This document shows, piece by piece, positions 1-8,918 of a stretch of 12,856 nucleotides of DNA. The translations under genes and the position numbers were made by a program. This stretch comes from an uncultured Bacilli bacterium. Lineage in GTDB: Bacteria > Bacillota_I > Bacilli_A > RF39 > UBA660. The first letter of the stretch is position 1. Each line of letters begins with the position of its first letter. Location of the stretch: positions 1 to 12,856 of the forward strand of contig CALVJF010000012.1 of NCBI GenBank assembly GCA_944331885.1. The letters are read 5' to 3'. The notes beneath the pieces were generated by a model. That model saw only the letters and a list, made by a program, of their open reading frames with translations, searched no databases and was not told the DNA's origin.

Positions 1-2717
1 ATAACGAAGTAATTGTTAAAGAAGGAACATTAATTACTAAAGAAATACTAGAAGAAATTCGTCCTTTATTTAATGATGGCTATGGCGTTCATGAAGTAAT
101 GATTAACGAAGAACTAGATCAATACAATAAAGTTCAAGAAATTTTAGTTTATGATAAAGTAGACCCTACTAAGACTCATAAAATCATTGGTAATGATCAA
201 ACTATTGATGTAAAACGTTTAACCATTTCCGATGTTTATGCATCAATTTCCTATTACTTAAATTTACACGCTAATATTGGAAATGTTGATGAAATCGACC
301 ATTTAGGAAATAGACGTGTTCGTCAAGTAGGAGAATTGGTTCAAAATCAATTCCGTATCGGAATGGCTCGTATGGAAAGAGTAATTCGTGAAAGAATGAC
401 AACACAAGAAATTGAAACCGTAACTCCTAAAACATTAATCAATATTCGTCCAGTAACAGCATGTTTAAAAGAATTCTTTGGATCATCGCAGTTATCTAAA
501 TTTATGGACCAAGTTAATCCAATTGCTGAATTAACTGATAAACGTCGTCTATCCTCTCTTGGACCAGGTGGATTATCAAGAGATCGTGCTGGTATGGAAG
601 TACGTGACGTTAACGCTTCTCACTATGGCCGTATTTGCCCGATTGAATCTCCAGAAGGACAAAACATTGGGTTAATTACTTCACTCGCATCATATGCTAA
701 AGTAAACGAGTATGGTTTCATAATGACACCATATCGTCGTGTAATTGATGGTAAATTAACTAATGAAATAAAATATTTAACAGCCGATGAAGAAGCAGAT
801 TTCTATATTTCTCAAGCTACATTAGATATTAATGATGACAATGAAATAGTTGATGATCTTGTAGTAGCTCGTATTAATGGTGAAACTGTTATGGTTAAGA
901 AAAATCAAGTTAATTTTGTTGACGTTGCTCCTAACCAAATTGTTTCTATTACTACAAGCTGTATTCCTTTCCTAGAACACGACGATGCAACCCGTGCTTT
1001 GATGGGAGCTAACATGCAACGTCAAGCAGTTCCATTATTAGTATCAGAAGCTCCAATTGTTGGAACTGGTATGGAATGTATTGCTGCTCGTGATTCTGGA
1101 TCAACTATAGTTGCCAAAGCTGACGGTGTCGTTGAATACGCTGACGGCAAAAAAATAATTGTAAAAAATGCCAAAGGAAAAGATACGTATTACTTAGCTG
1201 ACTTTGAAAGAAGTAATGAATCGACATGCTTCAACCATCACCCACTTGTTAAACAAGGTGATACTATTCATCGTGGTATGGTTATCGCTGATGGCCCTTC
1301 AACAGAAAAAGGTGAGTTAGCATTAGGTAAAAACATGGTTGTAGCCTTCATGACATTTAATGGTTATAACTATGAAGATGCCGTAATTTTAAACGAAAGA
1401 TTAGTTAAAGATGATGTTTATACATCAATTCATATAGAACATTATGATATTGATTGCCGTGATACTAAACTAGGACCAGAAGAAATTACTAGAGACATTC
1501 CAAATGTTGGTGAAGATGCTCGTAAAAATCTTGATGCAAATGGTATTGTTAGAATCGGTACCGAAGTTAAAGACGGCGATATCTTAGTTGGAAAAGTAAC
1601 TCCTAAAGGAGTTCAAGAATTAACTAGTGAAGAAAAACTATTACATGCCATCTTTGGGGAAAAGACTCGTGAAGTTCGAGATACATCATTAAGAGTAGAA
1701 CATGGAGCAGGCGGAATTGTTCATGATGTTAAAATCTACACTAAAGAAAACTCTGATGAGTTACCTGCTGGTGTAAGTAAAATTATTCGGGTATATATAG
1801 CTCAAAAGCGTAAAATCCAAGTAGGTGACAAAATGTCTGGACGTCATGGTAATAAAGGTGTAATTTCCTTAATATTACCTGAAGAAGATATGCCATATTT
1901 ACCAGATGGTCGTCCTGTTGATGTAATTCTTAATCCATTAGGAGTTCCATCACGTATGAACATCGGTCAAATCCTAGAACTACATTTAGGAATGGCTGGT
2001 AAGAAATTAGGCGTTCACTATGCAACACCAGTATTTGATGGTGCAACTATCCAAGAAATATCTGAGTCAATGGCTGAAGCTGGAATGGATCCAGATGGTA
2101 AGACGATACTTTATAATGGACGTACTGGTGAACCATTTGAAAACCGCGTCAGTGTTGGTGTCATGTATATGGTTAAATTACACCACATGGTTGATGATAA
2201 ATTACACGCTCGTTCTACTGGACCATATTCGTTAGTAACTCAACAACCATTAGGAGGACGTGCACAATTTGGTGGTCAAAGATTTGGAGAAATGGAAGTA
2301 TGGGCATTGTATGCTTATGGTGCTGCCCATGTTCTACAAGAAATATTAACAATAAAATCTGATGATGTAATAGGTCGTGTTAAAGTATATGAAGCTTTAG
2401 TTAAAGGCAAAACTATTAATCAAGCTGGTATTCCAGAGTCATTTAGAGTATTGATTAAAGAATTCCAAGCTTTAGGATTGAATATTCAAATTGTTGACAA
2501 TGAAGATAAAATTCATGATTTAAGAGAATTAGAGTTAGATGAAGAAAAAGATGATACTATTTCTATTGAAGAAATAGATTTAAAAGATAATAATGAACCA
2601 TCAGAACCAGAGGAAGAATTTGTCGAAGAAGATGAAGAAGAATTTAGTAATGATTTAGACGATTTAGAATTCCCTGGAGATGATAGCGAAATAGAGGAGG
2701 GTGATGAACTATGTTAG
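1..2717 (+). CDS. rpoB: DNA-directed RNA polymerase subunit beta (5' truncated by window edge)
   Basis: This is the catalytic beta subunit of RNA polymerase. The reading frame is open from base 3, so the gene starts upstream. About 904 residues are visible, and roughly 300 N-terminal ones are missing compared with the 1193-residue B. subtilis protein. Visible landmarks are the rifampicin-pocket stretch beginning [12 protein letters not shown] (about 477-560), [16 protein letters not shown] just after it, [12 protein letters not shown] (fork/active-site region), [12 protein letters not shown], and the C-terminal [20 protein letters not shown] clamp segment. Residues equivalent to E. coli Q513 and H526 are Lys and Asp, both known rifampicin-resistance replacements. 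The last 63 residues are an acidic tail with 33 Asp/Glu. Acidic tails also occur in other Bacilli. The gene ends in TAG and overlaps rpoC by 7 nt, as expected for a co-transcribed, coupled pair. The identification is certain; the resistance phenotype is inferred. Confidence 0.99.
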   Translation, partial: NEVIVKEGTLITKEILEEIRPLFNDGYGVHEVMINEELDQYNKVQEILVYDKVDPTKTHKIIGNDQTIDVKRLTISDVYASISYYLNLHANIGNVDEIDHLGNRRVRQVGELVQNQFRIGMARMERVIRERMTTQEIETVTPKTLINIRPVTACLKEFFGSSQLSKFMDQVNPIAELTDKRRLSSLGPGGLSRDRAGMEVRDVNASHYGRICPIESPEGQNIGLITSLASYAKVNEYGFIMTPYRRVIDGKLTNEIKYLTADEEADFYISQATLDINDDNEIVDDLVVARINGETVMVKKNQVNFVDVAPNQIVSITTSCIPFLEHDDATRALMGANMQRQAVPLLVSEAPIVGTGMECIAARDSGSTIVAKADGVVEYADGKKIIVKNAKGKDTYYLADFERSNESTCFNHHPLVKQGDTIHRGMVIADGPSTEKGELALGKNMVVAFMTFNGYNYEDAVILNERLVKDDVYTSIHIEHYDIDCRDTKLGPEEITRDIPNVGEDARKNLDANGIVRIGTEVKDGDILVGKVTPKGVQELTSEEKLLHAIFGEKTREVRDTSLRVEHGAGGIVHDVKIYTKENSDELPAGVSKIIRVYIAQKRKIQVGDKMSGRHGNKGVISLILPEEDMPYLPDGRPVDVILNPLGVPSRMNIGQILELHLGMAGKKLGVHYATPVFDGATIQEISESMAEAGMDPDGKTILYNGRTGEPFENRVSVGVMYMVKLHHMVDDKLHARSTGPYSLVTQQPLGGRAQFGGQRFGEMEVWALYAYGAAHVLQEILTIKSDDVIGRVKVYEALVKGKTINQAGIPESFRVLIKEFQALGLNIQIVDNEDKIHDLRELELDEEKDDTISIEEIDLKDNNEPSEPEEEFVEEDEEEFSNDLDDLEFPGDDSEIEEGDELC
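2695..2700 (+). promoter_or_regulatory. Ribosome binding site of rpoC, inside rpoB
   Basis: AGGAGG is a full-strength Shine-Dalgarno core lying 10 nt before the rpoC ATG at 2711. It is part of the Glu-Glu-Gly codons of the acidic RpoB tail, so the beta tail sequence and the beta-prime initiation signal are constrained together. This site supports the choice of ATG 2711 and suggests translational coupling. Confidence 0.85.
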
Positions 2718-5700
2718 AAGTTAATAACTTTAAAGGAATTAAAATAGGCATTGCCAGTCCCGAAACAATTCGTAGTTGGTCTTATGGTGAAGTAAAGAAA
2801 CCAGAAACAATCAATTATCGTACTTTAAAACCAGAAAGAGATGGATTGTTCTGTGAAAAAATCTTTGGCCCACAAAAAGACTTTGAATGTTCATGTGGAA
2901 AATATAAAAGATTAAGATATAAAAATGTTATATGTGATCGTTGTGGTGTAGAAGTAACTCGTTCTAAAGTACGTCGTGAACGTATGGGACACATTGAGCT
3001 TGCTTCTCCTTGCTCACATATTTGGTTCTTTAAAGGTGTTCCATCTAAAATGGGCCTAGTTCTAGATATGTCTCCTCGTGATCTAGAAGAAGTATTATAT
3101 TTCGTATCATACGTTGTAATTGATCCAGGAAATGCTCCATTGGAGAAAAAACAAACATTGTCTGACAAAGAATACCGTGCCTATTATGAAAAATATGGCA
3201 ATGGTTTCCGCGTTGGCATGGGAGCCGAAGCTATTAAAGAACTACTTACACAAGTAGATTTGGAAAAAGAAATAGCAGATTTAAGAAAAGAGTTAGAAGA
3301 TGCAACTGGTCAAAAACGTATTCGTTTAGTAAAAAGACTAGATTGCTTAGTTTCATTTGCTGAGTCAGGCAATCGCCCTGAATGGATGATTTTAGAAGCC
3401 CTACCTGTAATTCCACCAGAGTTACGCCCAATGATTCAATTAGACGGTGGCCGTTTTGCTACATCAGATTTAAATGATTTATATCGTCGAATCATTAATC
3501 GTAATAATCGTTTAAAGAAATTACTTGAATTGGGAGCTCCTACAATTATCGTTCAAAACGAAAAACGTATGCTTCAAGAAGCAGTTGATTCATTATTTGA
3601 TAATGGCCGCCGTGGCCGTAGCGTAACAGCTGCTGGCAACCGACCTTTAAAATCATTATCAAGTATGTTAAAAGGAAAACAAGGTCGTTTCCGCCAAAAC
3701 TTATTAGGAAAACGTGTTGATTATTCTGGCCGTTCAGTTATCGTTGTTGGACCATCATTGAAAATGTATCAATGTGGTATTCCAAAAGAAATGGCTCTAG
3801 AATTATTTAAACCACATGTTATTAATGGCTTAGTTGAAAGAGGATTAGCTCATAATATCAAAGGAGCTAAAAAATTAATTGAAAATCGTGATGAATGTGT
3901 TTGGGATATTGTTGAAGATGTTATTACTGAACATCCAGTAATGCTAAACCGTGCTCCAACTCTACATAGATTAGGTATTCAAGCATTTGAACCTAAACTA
4001 GTTGGTGGTAAAGCAATTAGACTTCACCCATTAGTTTGTACCGCATTTAATGCTGACTTCGATGGTGACCAAATGGCCGTTCACGTACCATTATCAGAAG
4101 AAGCCAAAGCCGAAGCTCGTATTTTAATGTTAGGTGCTAATAATATCTTAAATCCAAAAGATGGAAAACCAATTGTAACTCCATCACAAGATATGGTTTT
4201 AGGAAATTATTATTTAACTATTGAAGAAGCCGGCTTAGAAAATGAAGGTAAAGTATTTAAAAATACAAATGAAGCATTGATGGCTTATGAACGTCGTGAA
4301 ATATCACTTCATACAAGAATTGCTGTTCCTGTAAGTTCATTTAAATACAAGTTATTTACTGATGAACAAAAGAATAAATACTTAGTAACAACTGTTGGTA
4401 AAATTATTTTTAATGAAATTTTACCAGATTCTTTCCCTTATATTAATGAAGGAACTAAAGAAAATATTGAAAATATTACTCCAAGCAAATATTTCTTAGA
4501 AATGGGAACAGATATTAAAAAAGCAATTAGTGAAATGCCATTAACAGCACCATTTGTTAAAAAGACTTTATCAAATATTATTGCTCAAATATTTAAAAGA
4601 TATAAAACAACTGAAACTTCAGTAATGCTTGATAAACTAAAAGACTTAGGATTTAAATATTCTACAATCGCTGGTATTACTGTATCAGCAGCTGACGTTG
4701 TTTCAAGCAAAGAAAAAGAAAAAATTATTAATGAATCACAAGCTAAAGTTGATAAGATTAATAAGCAATTCCAAAGAGGTTTAATTACTGAAGAAGAAAG
4801 ATTTAGTAATGTAATTGCTACATGGAATAAAGCTAAAGACGATATCCAAGATGAATTAAAAGCAATCGCTGAAAATGATTTTAAAAATCCAATTTTCATG
4901 ATGATGAACTCAGGAGCTCGTGGTAACGCTGGAAACTTTACTCAATTAGCTGGTATGCGTGGCTGTATGGCAAAACCAAATGGTGATCCAGTTGAAATTC
5001 CAATCAAGTCATCATTTATTGAAGGCTTAAACGTTTCTGAATTCTTCTTAAGTACCCATGGTGCTCGTAAAGGATCTGCTGATACCGCTTTACGTACAGC
5101 TGATTCAGGATACTTAACTCGTCGTTTAGTTGATGTTGCTCAAGATATCATCGTCAAAGAATATGACTGTGGTGCTTTAGCTGGGGTTGAAGTTGAAGAC
5201 TTTGTTGATGATAAGAGTGGTGCCGTAATTGAACCACTAGCTGAAAGAATTTTAGGCCGTTATGCTGCTACAAATATTCTACATCCAGAAACTAAAGAAG
5301 TAATTGTTCCAAAAGGAGAAATGATTACTGAAAACTTATGCAATAAGATTATTAAGGCAGGAATTAAAAAGGTTGAAATTAGAAGCGTTTTAACATGTAA
5401 AACACAAAATGGTGTTTGTCAAAAATGTTATGGTCGTAACCTTGCAACTGGTAACATTGTTGAAACAGGTGAAGCTGTTGGTATTATGGCTGCTCAATCA
5501 ATTGGTGAGCCAGGTACTCAATTGACAATGCGTACTTTCCACTCTGGTGGTGTTGCGCATGGTGGCGACGCGGATATTACTCAAGGTCTTCCAAGAGTTG
5601 AAGAATTATTTGAAGCTCGTACTCCTAAAGCTAAGGCTACAATTTCTGAAATTAATGGTAAAGTAGCAAATATTGAAGCAATTAATGGTAAATTTAAAGT

Positions 5701-6388
5701 TGTTATTGAAAATGACGTTGAAGCTCGTGAACATATTACAAACTTTAATACTAAGATGCGTGTTGAAGTAGGAGATCAAGTTAAAGCTGGTGATAAACTT
5801 ACTGAAGGATCAATTAGTCCTAAAGAATTATTAGCAGTAACAGATCCTATAACAACTGAACAATATATTCTTAAAGAAATACAAAGTGTTTATAAATCAC
5901 AGGGTGTTGATATTTCTGATAAACATATTGAAGTTATCGTTCGTCGTATGATTTCTAAAATGCGTATTATTGATGCCGGTGATACAGACTTTGTGGAAGG
6001 CTTAACAGTATCTTTAAGAGAATTTACTGAAGGTAATAAACCAGTAATTCTAAAAGGTGGTGTTCCAGCAACAGGACGTCCTATAATGTTAGGAATTACA
6101 AAATCATCACTAGAAACTGACTCATTCTTATCTGCTGCCTCATTCCAAGAAACTACAAGAGTTCTTACTGAAGCAGCTATCAAAGGAAAAGTTGACTATC
6201 TAAGAGGATTAAAAGAGAACGTTATTATTGGTAAATTAATTCCTGCTGGTACAGGAGCTAAACAATATAGCGATATCGATATTCTATTAGAAAAAGAATT
6301 TATGAGTGATGAACCAAGTGAATTCTTAGAAGAACAATTTATTACTGATGACAAAGAAGAAAATTTACCAAACAATGAAGCTGAATAA
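2711..6388 (+). CDS. rpoC: DNA-directed RNA polymerase subunit beta-prime
   Basis: This is the complete 1225-residue beta-prime subunit, which carries the metal-binding half of the RNA polymerase active site; B. subtilis RpoC is 1199 residues. The N-terminal zinc site is C60, C62, C75 and C78. The switch-2/lid area reads [18 protein letters not shown]. The catalytic Mg2+ motif NADFDGD is at residues 447-453. The second zinc site is C820, C896, C903 and C906 with the expected C-x6-C-x2-C spacing. The bridge-helix and trigger-loop segments ([29 protein letters not shown]) are intact. There is no proteobacterial-type large insertion in the trigger loop. The C-terminus is acidic, like that of its partner. 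The start is ATG 2711, supported by AGGAGG and by homology from the first residues. The gene is the last of the rpoBC transcript and is followed 17 nt later by a terminator hairpin. Confidence 0.99.
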   Translation: MLEVNNFKGIKIGIASPETIRSWSYGEVKKPETINYRTLKPERDGLFCEKIFGPQKDFECSCGKYKRLRYKNVICDRCGVEVTRSKVRRERMGHIELASPCSHIWFFKGVPSKMGLVLDMSPRDLEEVLYFVSYVVIDPGNAPLEKKQTLSDKEYRAYYEKYGNGFRVGMGAEAIKELLTQVDLEKEIADLRKELEDATGQKRIRLVKRLDCLVSFAESGNRPEWMILEALPVIPPELRPMIQLDGGRFATSDLNDLYRRIINRNNRLKKLLELGAPTIIVQNEKRMLQEAVDSLFDNGRRGRSVTAAGNRPLKSLSSMLKGKQGRFRQNLLGKRVDYSGRSVIVVGPSLKMYQCGIPKEMALELFKPHVINGLVERGLAHNIKGAKKLIENRDECVWDIVEDVITEHPVMLNRAPTLHRLGIQAFEPKLVGGKAIRLHPLVCTAFNADFDGDQMAVHVPLSEEAKAEARILMLGANNILNPKDGKPIVTPSQDMVLGNYYLTIEEAGLENEGKVFKNTNEALMAYERREISLHTRIAVPVSSFKYKLFTDEQKNKYLVTTVGKIIFNEILPDSFPYINEGTKENIENITPSKYFLEMGTDIKKAISEMPLTAPFVKKTLSNIIAQIFKRYKTTETSVMLDKLKDLGFKYSTIAGITVSAADVVSSKEKEKIINESQAKVDKINKQFQRGLITEEERFSNVIATWNKAKDDIQDELKAIAENDFKNPIFMMMNSGARGNAGNFTQLAGMRGCMAKPNGDPVEIPIKSSFIEGLNVSEFFLSTHGARKGSADTALRTADSGYLTRRLVDVAQDIIVKEYDCGALAGVEVEDFVDDKSGAVIEPLAERILGRYAATNILHPETKEVIVPKGEMITENLCNKIIKAGIKKVEIRSVLTCKTQNGVCQKCYGRNLATGNIVETGEAVGIMAAQSIGEPGTQLTMRTFHSGGVAHGGDADITQGLPRVEELFEARTPKAKATISEINGKVANIEAINGKFKVVIENDVEAREHITNFNTKMRVEVGDQVKAGDKLTEGSISPKELLAVTDPITTEQYILKEIQSVYKSQGVDISDKHIEVIVRRMISKMRIIDAGDTDFVEGLTVSLREFTEGNKPVILKGGVPATGRPIMLGITKSSLETDSFLSAASFQETTRVLTEAAIKGKVDYLRGLKENVIIGKLIPAGTGAKQYSDIDILLEKEFMSDEPSEFLEEQFITDDKEENLPNNEAE

Positions 6389-6405
6389 AAGATAATATTA
6401 TTACT

Positions 6406-6441
6406 AAAACTCCGTTTCTCAAATATCGAAATGGAGTTTTT
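6406..6441 (+). terminator. Rho-independent terminator of the rpoBC operon
   Basis: A 13-bp stem is formed by AAAACTCCGTTTC and GAAATGGAGTTTT. It has one G-U pair and a 9-nt loop and ends in a five-T run. Because the stem base is A on one side and T on the other, it could also work weakly on the minus strand, but no minus-strand gene lies there. It separates rpoC from the separately promoted cca unit. Confidence 0.9.
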
Positions 6442-6497
6442 CATTTGTCAAATTATTGCAGCCCATAATTGTTAAAGTATAAATATTAAATTATCTA

Positions 6498-6506
6498 TGG
6501 TATAAT
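6498..6506 (+). promoter_or_regulatory. Extended -10 promoter for cca-dnaD-nth
   Basis: TGGTATAAT combines the TGn extension with a perfect -10 hexamer (6501-6506). At 17-bp spacing the -35 position reads TATAAA (6478-6483), a poor match, as is usual for extended -10 promoters. Transcription would start near 6513, immediately before the GGAG ribosome binding site (6515-6518), giving a leader of only about 13 nt. The assignment rests on sequence pattern only. Confidence 0.75.
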
Positions 6507-6525
6507 ATACAAACGGAGAATAAAT

Positions 6526-7626
6526 ATGGATAAAAATATAAAAAAAATACTAAATGAAATTGAAAAAAATGGTTTTGAAGCATATGTCGTAGGTGGATAT
6601 GTTCGAGATTACTTATTAGGAATTAATTCAACAGATATTGATATTTGTACTAACGCCCTTCCTAAAAATTTAATGGAAATATTTAACTCAAATAATATGA
6701 GCAATAGTGAGTATGGTTCATTTAAAATTCAAACTGACAAGTATACGTTTGATATCACAACATATCGTCAAGAGCAAAAGTACATTAATCGTCATCCCAC
6801 TAAAATAACCTATATTAATAATCTTTTAACTGATTTAGAGCGTCGTGACTTTACTATCAACACAATTTGTATGAATCAAAATGGTGATATTATTGATCCA
6901 TTAAAAGGATGCCAAGATTTACAAAAAAGAATAATCAAAAGTGTTGGCAATATTAAAGCAAAACTTCAAGAAGATCCGCTACGAATTCTTCGGGCAGTAA
7001 GATTTAGTATTACTTTAAATTTTAAATTAGATCAACAATTAAAAAAAGAAATCATAAAAAATAAAGAACTAATTAATACATTATCCTATTCTCGTAAAAG
7101 AGCAGAGCTAGATCGAATATTAGTATCTCCATATGTTAAAGAAGGAATAGAATTATTAAAAAAGCTAGGCATATATGAATTATTAGAAATTGATATTTCA
7201 GAAATTACACCCGTAAAAGACGTTTGTGCTATGTATAGTCAAATAAAATATAGTGAAAGATATCCGTTTACTAAATCTGAAAAGTTTATGATTAATAGTA
7301 TTAGGGAAATATTAAAAGAAGAACAAATTACTCCTCATACAATCTTTAAACATGGACTTTATATTAATACCTTAGCTGGTAAAATACTTGGTTATGAACC
7401 CAAGGAAGTAAATGAAATATACGATTTTATGCCAATTAAATCCTTAAAAGATTTAGCAATTACGCCAATTGAAATAATTAACTACTTAGCTATAAAACCT
7501 TCAAAAATGTTAAAAAGAATTCAGAATGAACTAGTATATCATATTCTAGAAGGAAATTTAATAAATAATAAAGCAAGCATTTATGAATATTTAAAATTAC
7601 ATAAAGGTAGGTGGCAATATGACTAA
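6526..7626 (+). CDS. cca: CCA-adding tRNA nucleotidyltransferase (class II)
   Basis: This enzyme adds or repairs the 3' CCA of tRNAs without a nucleic-acid template. The 366-residue protein is slightly shorter than the roughly 397-residue B. subtilis enzyme. Class II nucleotidyltransferase signatures appear in order: GGYVRD at 23-28, metal-binding D37 and D39 in STDIDI, RRDFTIN at 106-112, and the nucleotide-templating EDPLR at 149-153 followed by ILRAVRF. The C-terminal half is the helical tRNA-binding body. The flexible loop (YRQEQKYINRHP) is present; it looks about one residue shorter than I recall for relatives, which I cannot verify here. The loop argues for a full CCA-adding enzyme rather than a CC-adding one. 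ATG 6526 has GGAG 7 nt upstream. It is the first gene of the unit and overlaps dnaD by 8 nt. Confidence 0.95.
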   Translation: MDKNIKKILNEIEKNGFEAYVVGGYVRDYLLGINSTDIDICTNALPKNLMEIFNSNNMSNSEYGSFKIQTDKYTFDITTYRQEQKYINRHPTKITYINNLLTDLERRDFTINTICMNQNGDIIDPLKGCQDLQKRIIKSVGNIKAKLQEDPLRILRAVRFSITLNFKLDQQLKKEIIKNKELINTLSYSRKRAELDRILVSPYVKEGIELLKKLGIYELLEIDISEITPVKDVCAMYSQIKYSERYPFTKSEKFMINSIREILKEEQITPHTIFKHGLYINTLAGKILGYEPKEVNEIYDFMPIKSLKDLAITPIEIINYLAIKPSKMLKRIQNELVYHILEGNLINNKASIYEYLKLHKGRWQYD

Positions 7627-8257
7627 TATTAATAGAGCAGTAAAATGCTATAAATTTGTTTTAACTGATCATATAGTCAAAATAGCTTTAGCTAATAATT
7701 TAAGTACTCGTGACTTATTAGTCTTAATTTTTCTAGATAATAATTACTCTCCAACCTTTGATCCTACACTTATTAGTAAAGTATTGACTATTAGCGAAAC
7801 CGAAGCATTAGAAGCTTTCAATAATTTAATGCAAAAAAAATTAATTACTTTAAAAGCAACAAAAGATAGTGAAGGAAGAATGAATGAGGAAGTAGACTTA
7901 AGTGGAATATATAACCAAATTGAAGAAGAAATAATAACGACTACTAAAGAAGAAGAAAAAGAATCAATATATTCTATATTTGCCAAAGAACTTGGCCATC
8001 AACTAACAGGCATGGAAGTTGAAATAGTAAATGCTTGGTTAGAAAAAGGCTATACTGAAGAAATAATTCTTGGTGCTTTAAAAGAAGCAATATATAATGG
8101 TGTGCCAAATTTAAGATATATCGATAAAATACTTTACGAATGGGGCAAAAAGAAATTTAAGACAATGAATGATGTAAAAAATCATGAAGAAAAACGTCGT
8201 GAAGAAAATGTTCAGCAAGAATTGTTCGACTATGATTGGATTAATGATTATGAATAG
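7619..8257 (+). CDS. dnaD: DnaD-family replication initiation/restart protein
   Basis: DnaD remodels DNA at the origin and at restarted forks, and works with DnaB and DnaI to load the replicative helicase in Firmicutes. The 212-residue protein (232 in B. subtilis) has an N-terminal winged-helix-like region (about 1-95), an acidic linker rich in Glu and Lys (about 100-116), and a C-terminal DnaD domain (about 117-185). That domain ends in the diagnostic YxxxIxxxW motif, here YIDKILYEW at 167-175, known to be needed for DNA binding. A charged tail finishes in FDYDWINDYE. ATG 7619 overlaps the end of cca by 8 nt and has AGGTGG (7609-7614) 4 nt upstream, within cca. Synteny with nth directly downstream matches B. 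subtilis and supports the DnaD call over a phage DnaD-like protein. Confidence 0.92.
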   Translation: MTNINRAVKCYKFVLTDHIVKIALANNLSTRDLLVLIFLDNNYSPTFDPTLISKVLTISETEALEAFNNLMQKKLITLKATKDSEGRMNEEVDLSGIYNQIEEEIITTTKEEEKESIYSIFAKELGHQLTGMEVEIVNAWLEKGYTEEIILGALKEAIYNGVPNLRYIDKILYEWGKKKFKTMNDVKNHEEKRREENVQQELFDYDWINDYE

Positions 8258-8873
8258 CATTAGTATTTTAGAAAAATTAGATAATTTATATCCTAATGCT
8301 GAATGTGAATTAAATTATCAAAAAGATTATGAGTTGCTAATTGCTGTTGTCCTTAGTGCTCAGTGTACAGATAAAAGAGTTAATATGGTAACAAGAGAGC
8401 TATTTAAAAAATATAATTTACAACAATTAGCCAACGCATCAATCACTGATATCGAAAATATTATTTATCCAGTAGGAACATTCCATCGTAAAGCCATGTA
8501 TATCATTGAAATAGCTAAAAGATTAATTCAAGATTTCAATGGTCAAGTACCAAACGATGCCAAATATTTAGAAAGTTTACCAGGAGTAGGGCACAAAACA
8601 GCTAACGTCGTATTATCTAATATTTATAATGTTCCAGCTATTGCCGTCGATACGCATGTTTCTCGTGTATCTAAACGTTTAAAATTAGCTAATAAAAGTG
8701 ATGATGTTAAAATTATTGAAAAGAAATTAATGCAAAAATTTCCTAGAAATTCATGGAGTAAACTCCACCATCAATTAGTACTATTTGGTCGTTATATTTG
8801 CAAAAGTCAAAAACCAGAATGTCCTAACTGTCCTTTTCAAGAGATCTGTAAGTATCAAAAAAAGAACTCTTAA
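8250..8873 (+). CDS. nth: Endonuclease III (DNA glycosylase/AP lyase)
   Basis: Nth removes oxidised pyrimidines and cleaves the abasic site in base-excision repair. With the start at ATG 8250 the protein is 207 residues, close to E. coli Nth (211). The helix-hairpin-helix LPGVGHKTANVV (110-121) carries catalytic Lys116, and catalytic Asp134 sits in AVDTHVSRV. The [4Fe-4S] cluster ligands are C184, C191, C194 and C200 with the exact C-x6-C-x2-C-x5-C spacing. The frame also has ATGs at 8184, 8232 and 8244. I prefer 8250 because it gives the family length and the same 8-nt overlap with the upstream gene as the cca/dnaD junction; 8244 is a close alternative. No strong SD is visible, so initiation is probably coupled to dnaD termination. 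The stop codon lies inside the downstream terminator stem. Confidence 0.95.
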   Translation: MNSISILEKLDNLYPNAECELNYQKDYELLIAVVLSAQCTDKRVNMVTRELFKKYNLQQLANASITDIENIIYPVGTFHRKAMYIIEIAKRLIQDFNGQVPNDAKYLESLPGVGHKTANVVLSNIYNVPAIAVDTHVSRVSKRLKLANKSDDVKIIEKKLMQKFPRNSWSKLHHQLVLFGRYICKSQKPECPNCPFQEICKYQKKNS

Positions 8874-8918
8874 TAAAGTAGCTATTTATCTTTAACTACT
8901 TTAATAGAGCTCTTTTTT
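8857..8918. terminator. Bidirectional terminator between convergent nth and ponA
   Basis: A long imperfect inverted repeat pairs 8857-8881 with 8896-8918 around a 14-nt loop. The inner AAAGTAG/CTACTTT pairing is perfect, and the outer AAAAAAGAaCTCT/AGAGcTCTTTTTT pairing has one mismatch plus a small bulge between the two blocks. The A-run on one side and T-run on the other give a U-tail in both directions. The nth stop (8871-8873) and the ponA stop (8917-8919, minus strand) both overlap the stem, so one structure ends both transcripts. Confidence 0.88.

Noticed and set aside
2815..3168. Minus-strand 117-codon open frame inside rpoC, and similar antisense frames at 3246-3431, 4585-4899, 5890-6183 and 6196-6444
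   Set aside because: They lie wholly or mostly opposite certain rpoC coding sequence, have no recognisable domains or credible start signals, and are expected shadows of a long conserved gene.
6451..6470. Small inverted repeat AATTAT/ATAATT upstream of cca
   Set aside because: Only 6 bp of A/T pairing with an 8-nt loop; expected by chance in such AT-rich intergenic DNA.
8184..8249. Longer nth form starting at ATG 8184, 22 residues upstream
   Set aside because: It would overlap dnaD by 74 nt, the extra residues do not resemble any Nth N-terminus, and there is no ribosome binding site; starting at 8250 gives the normal family length.
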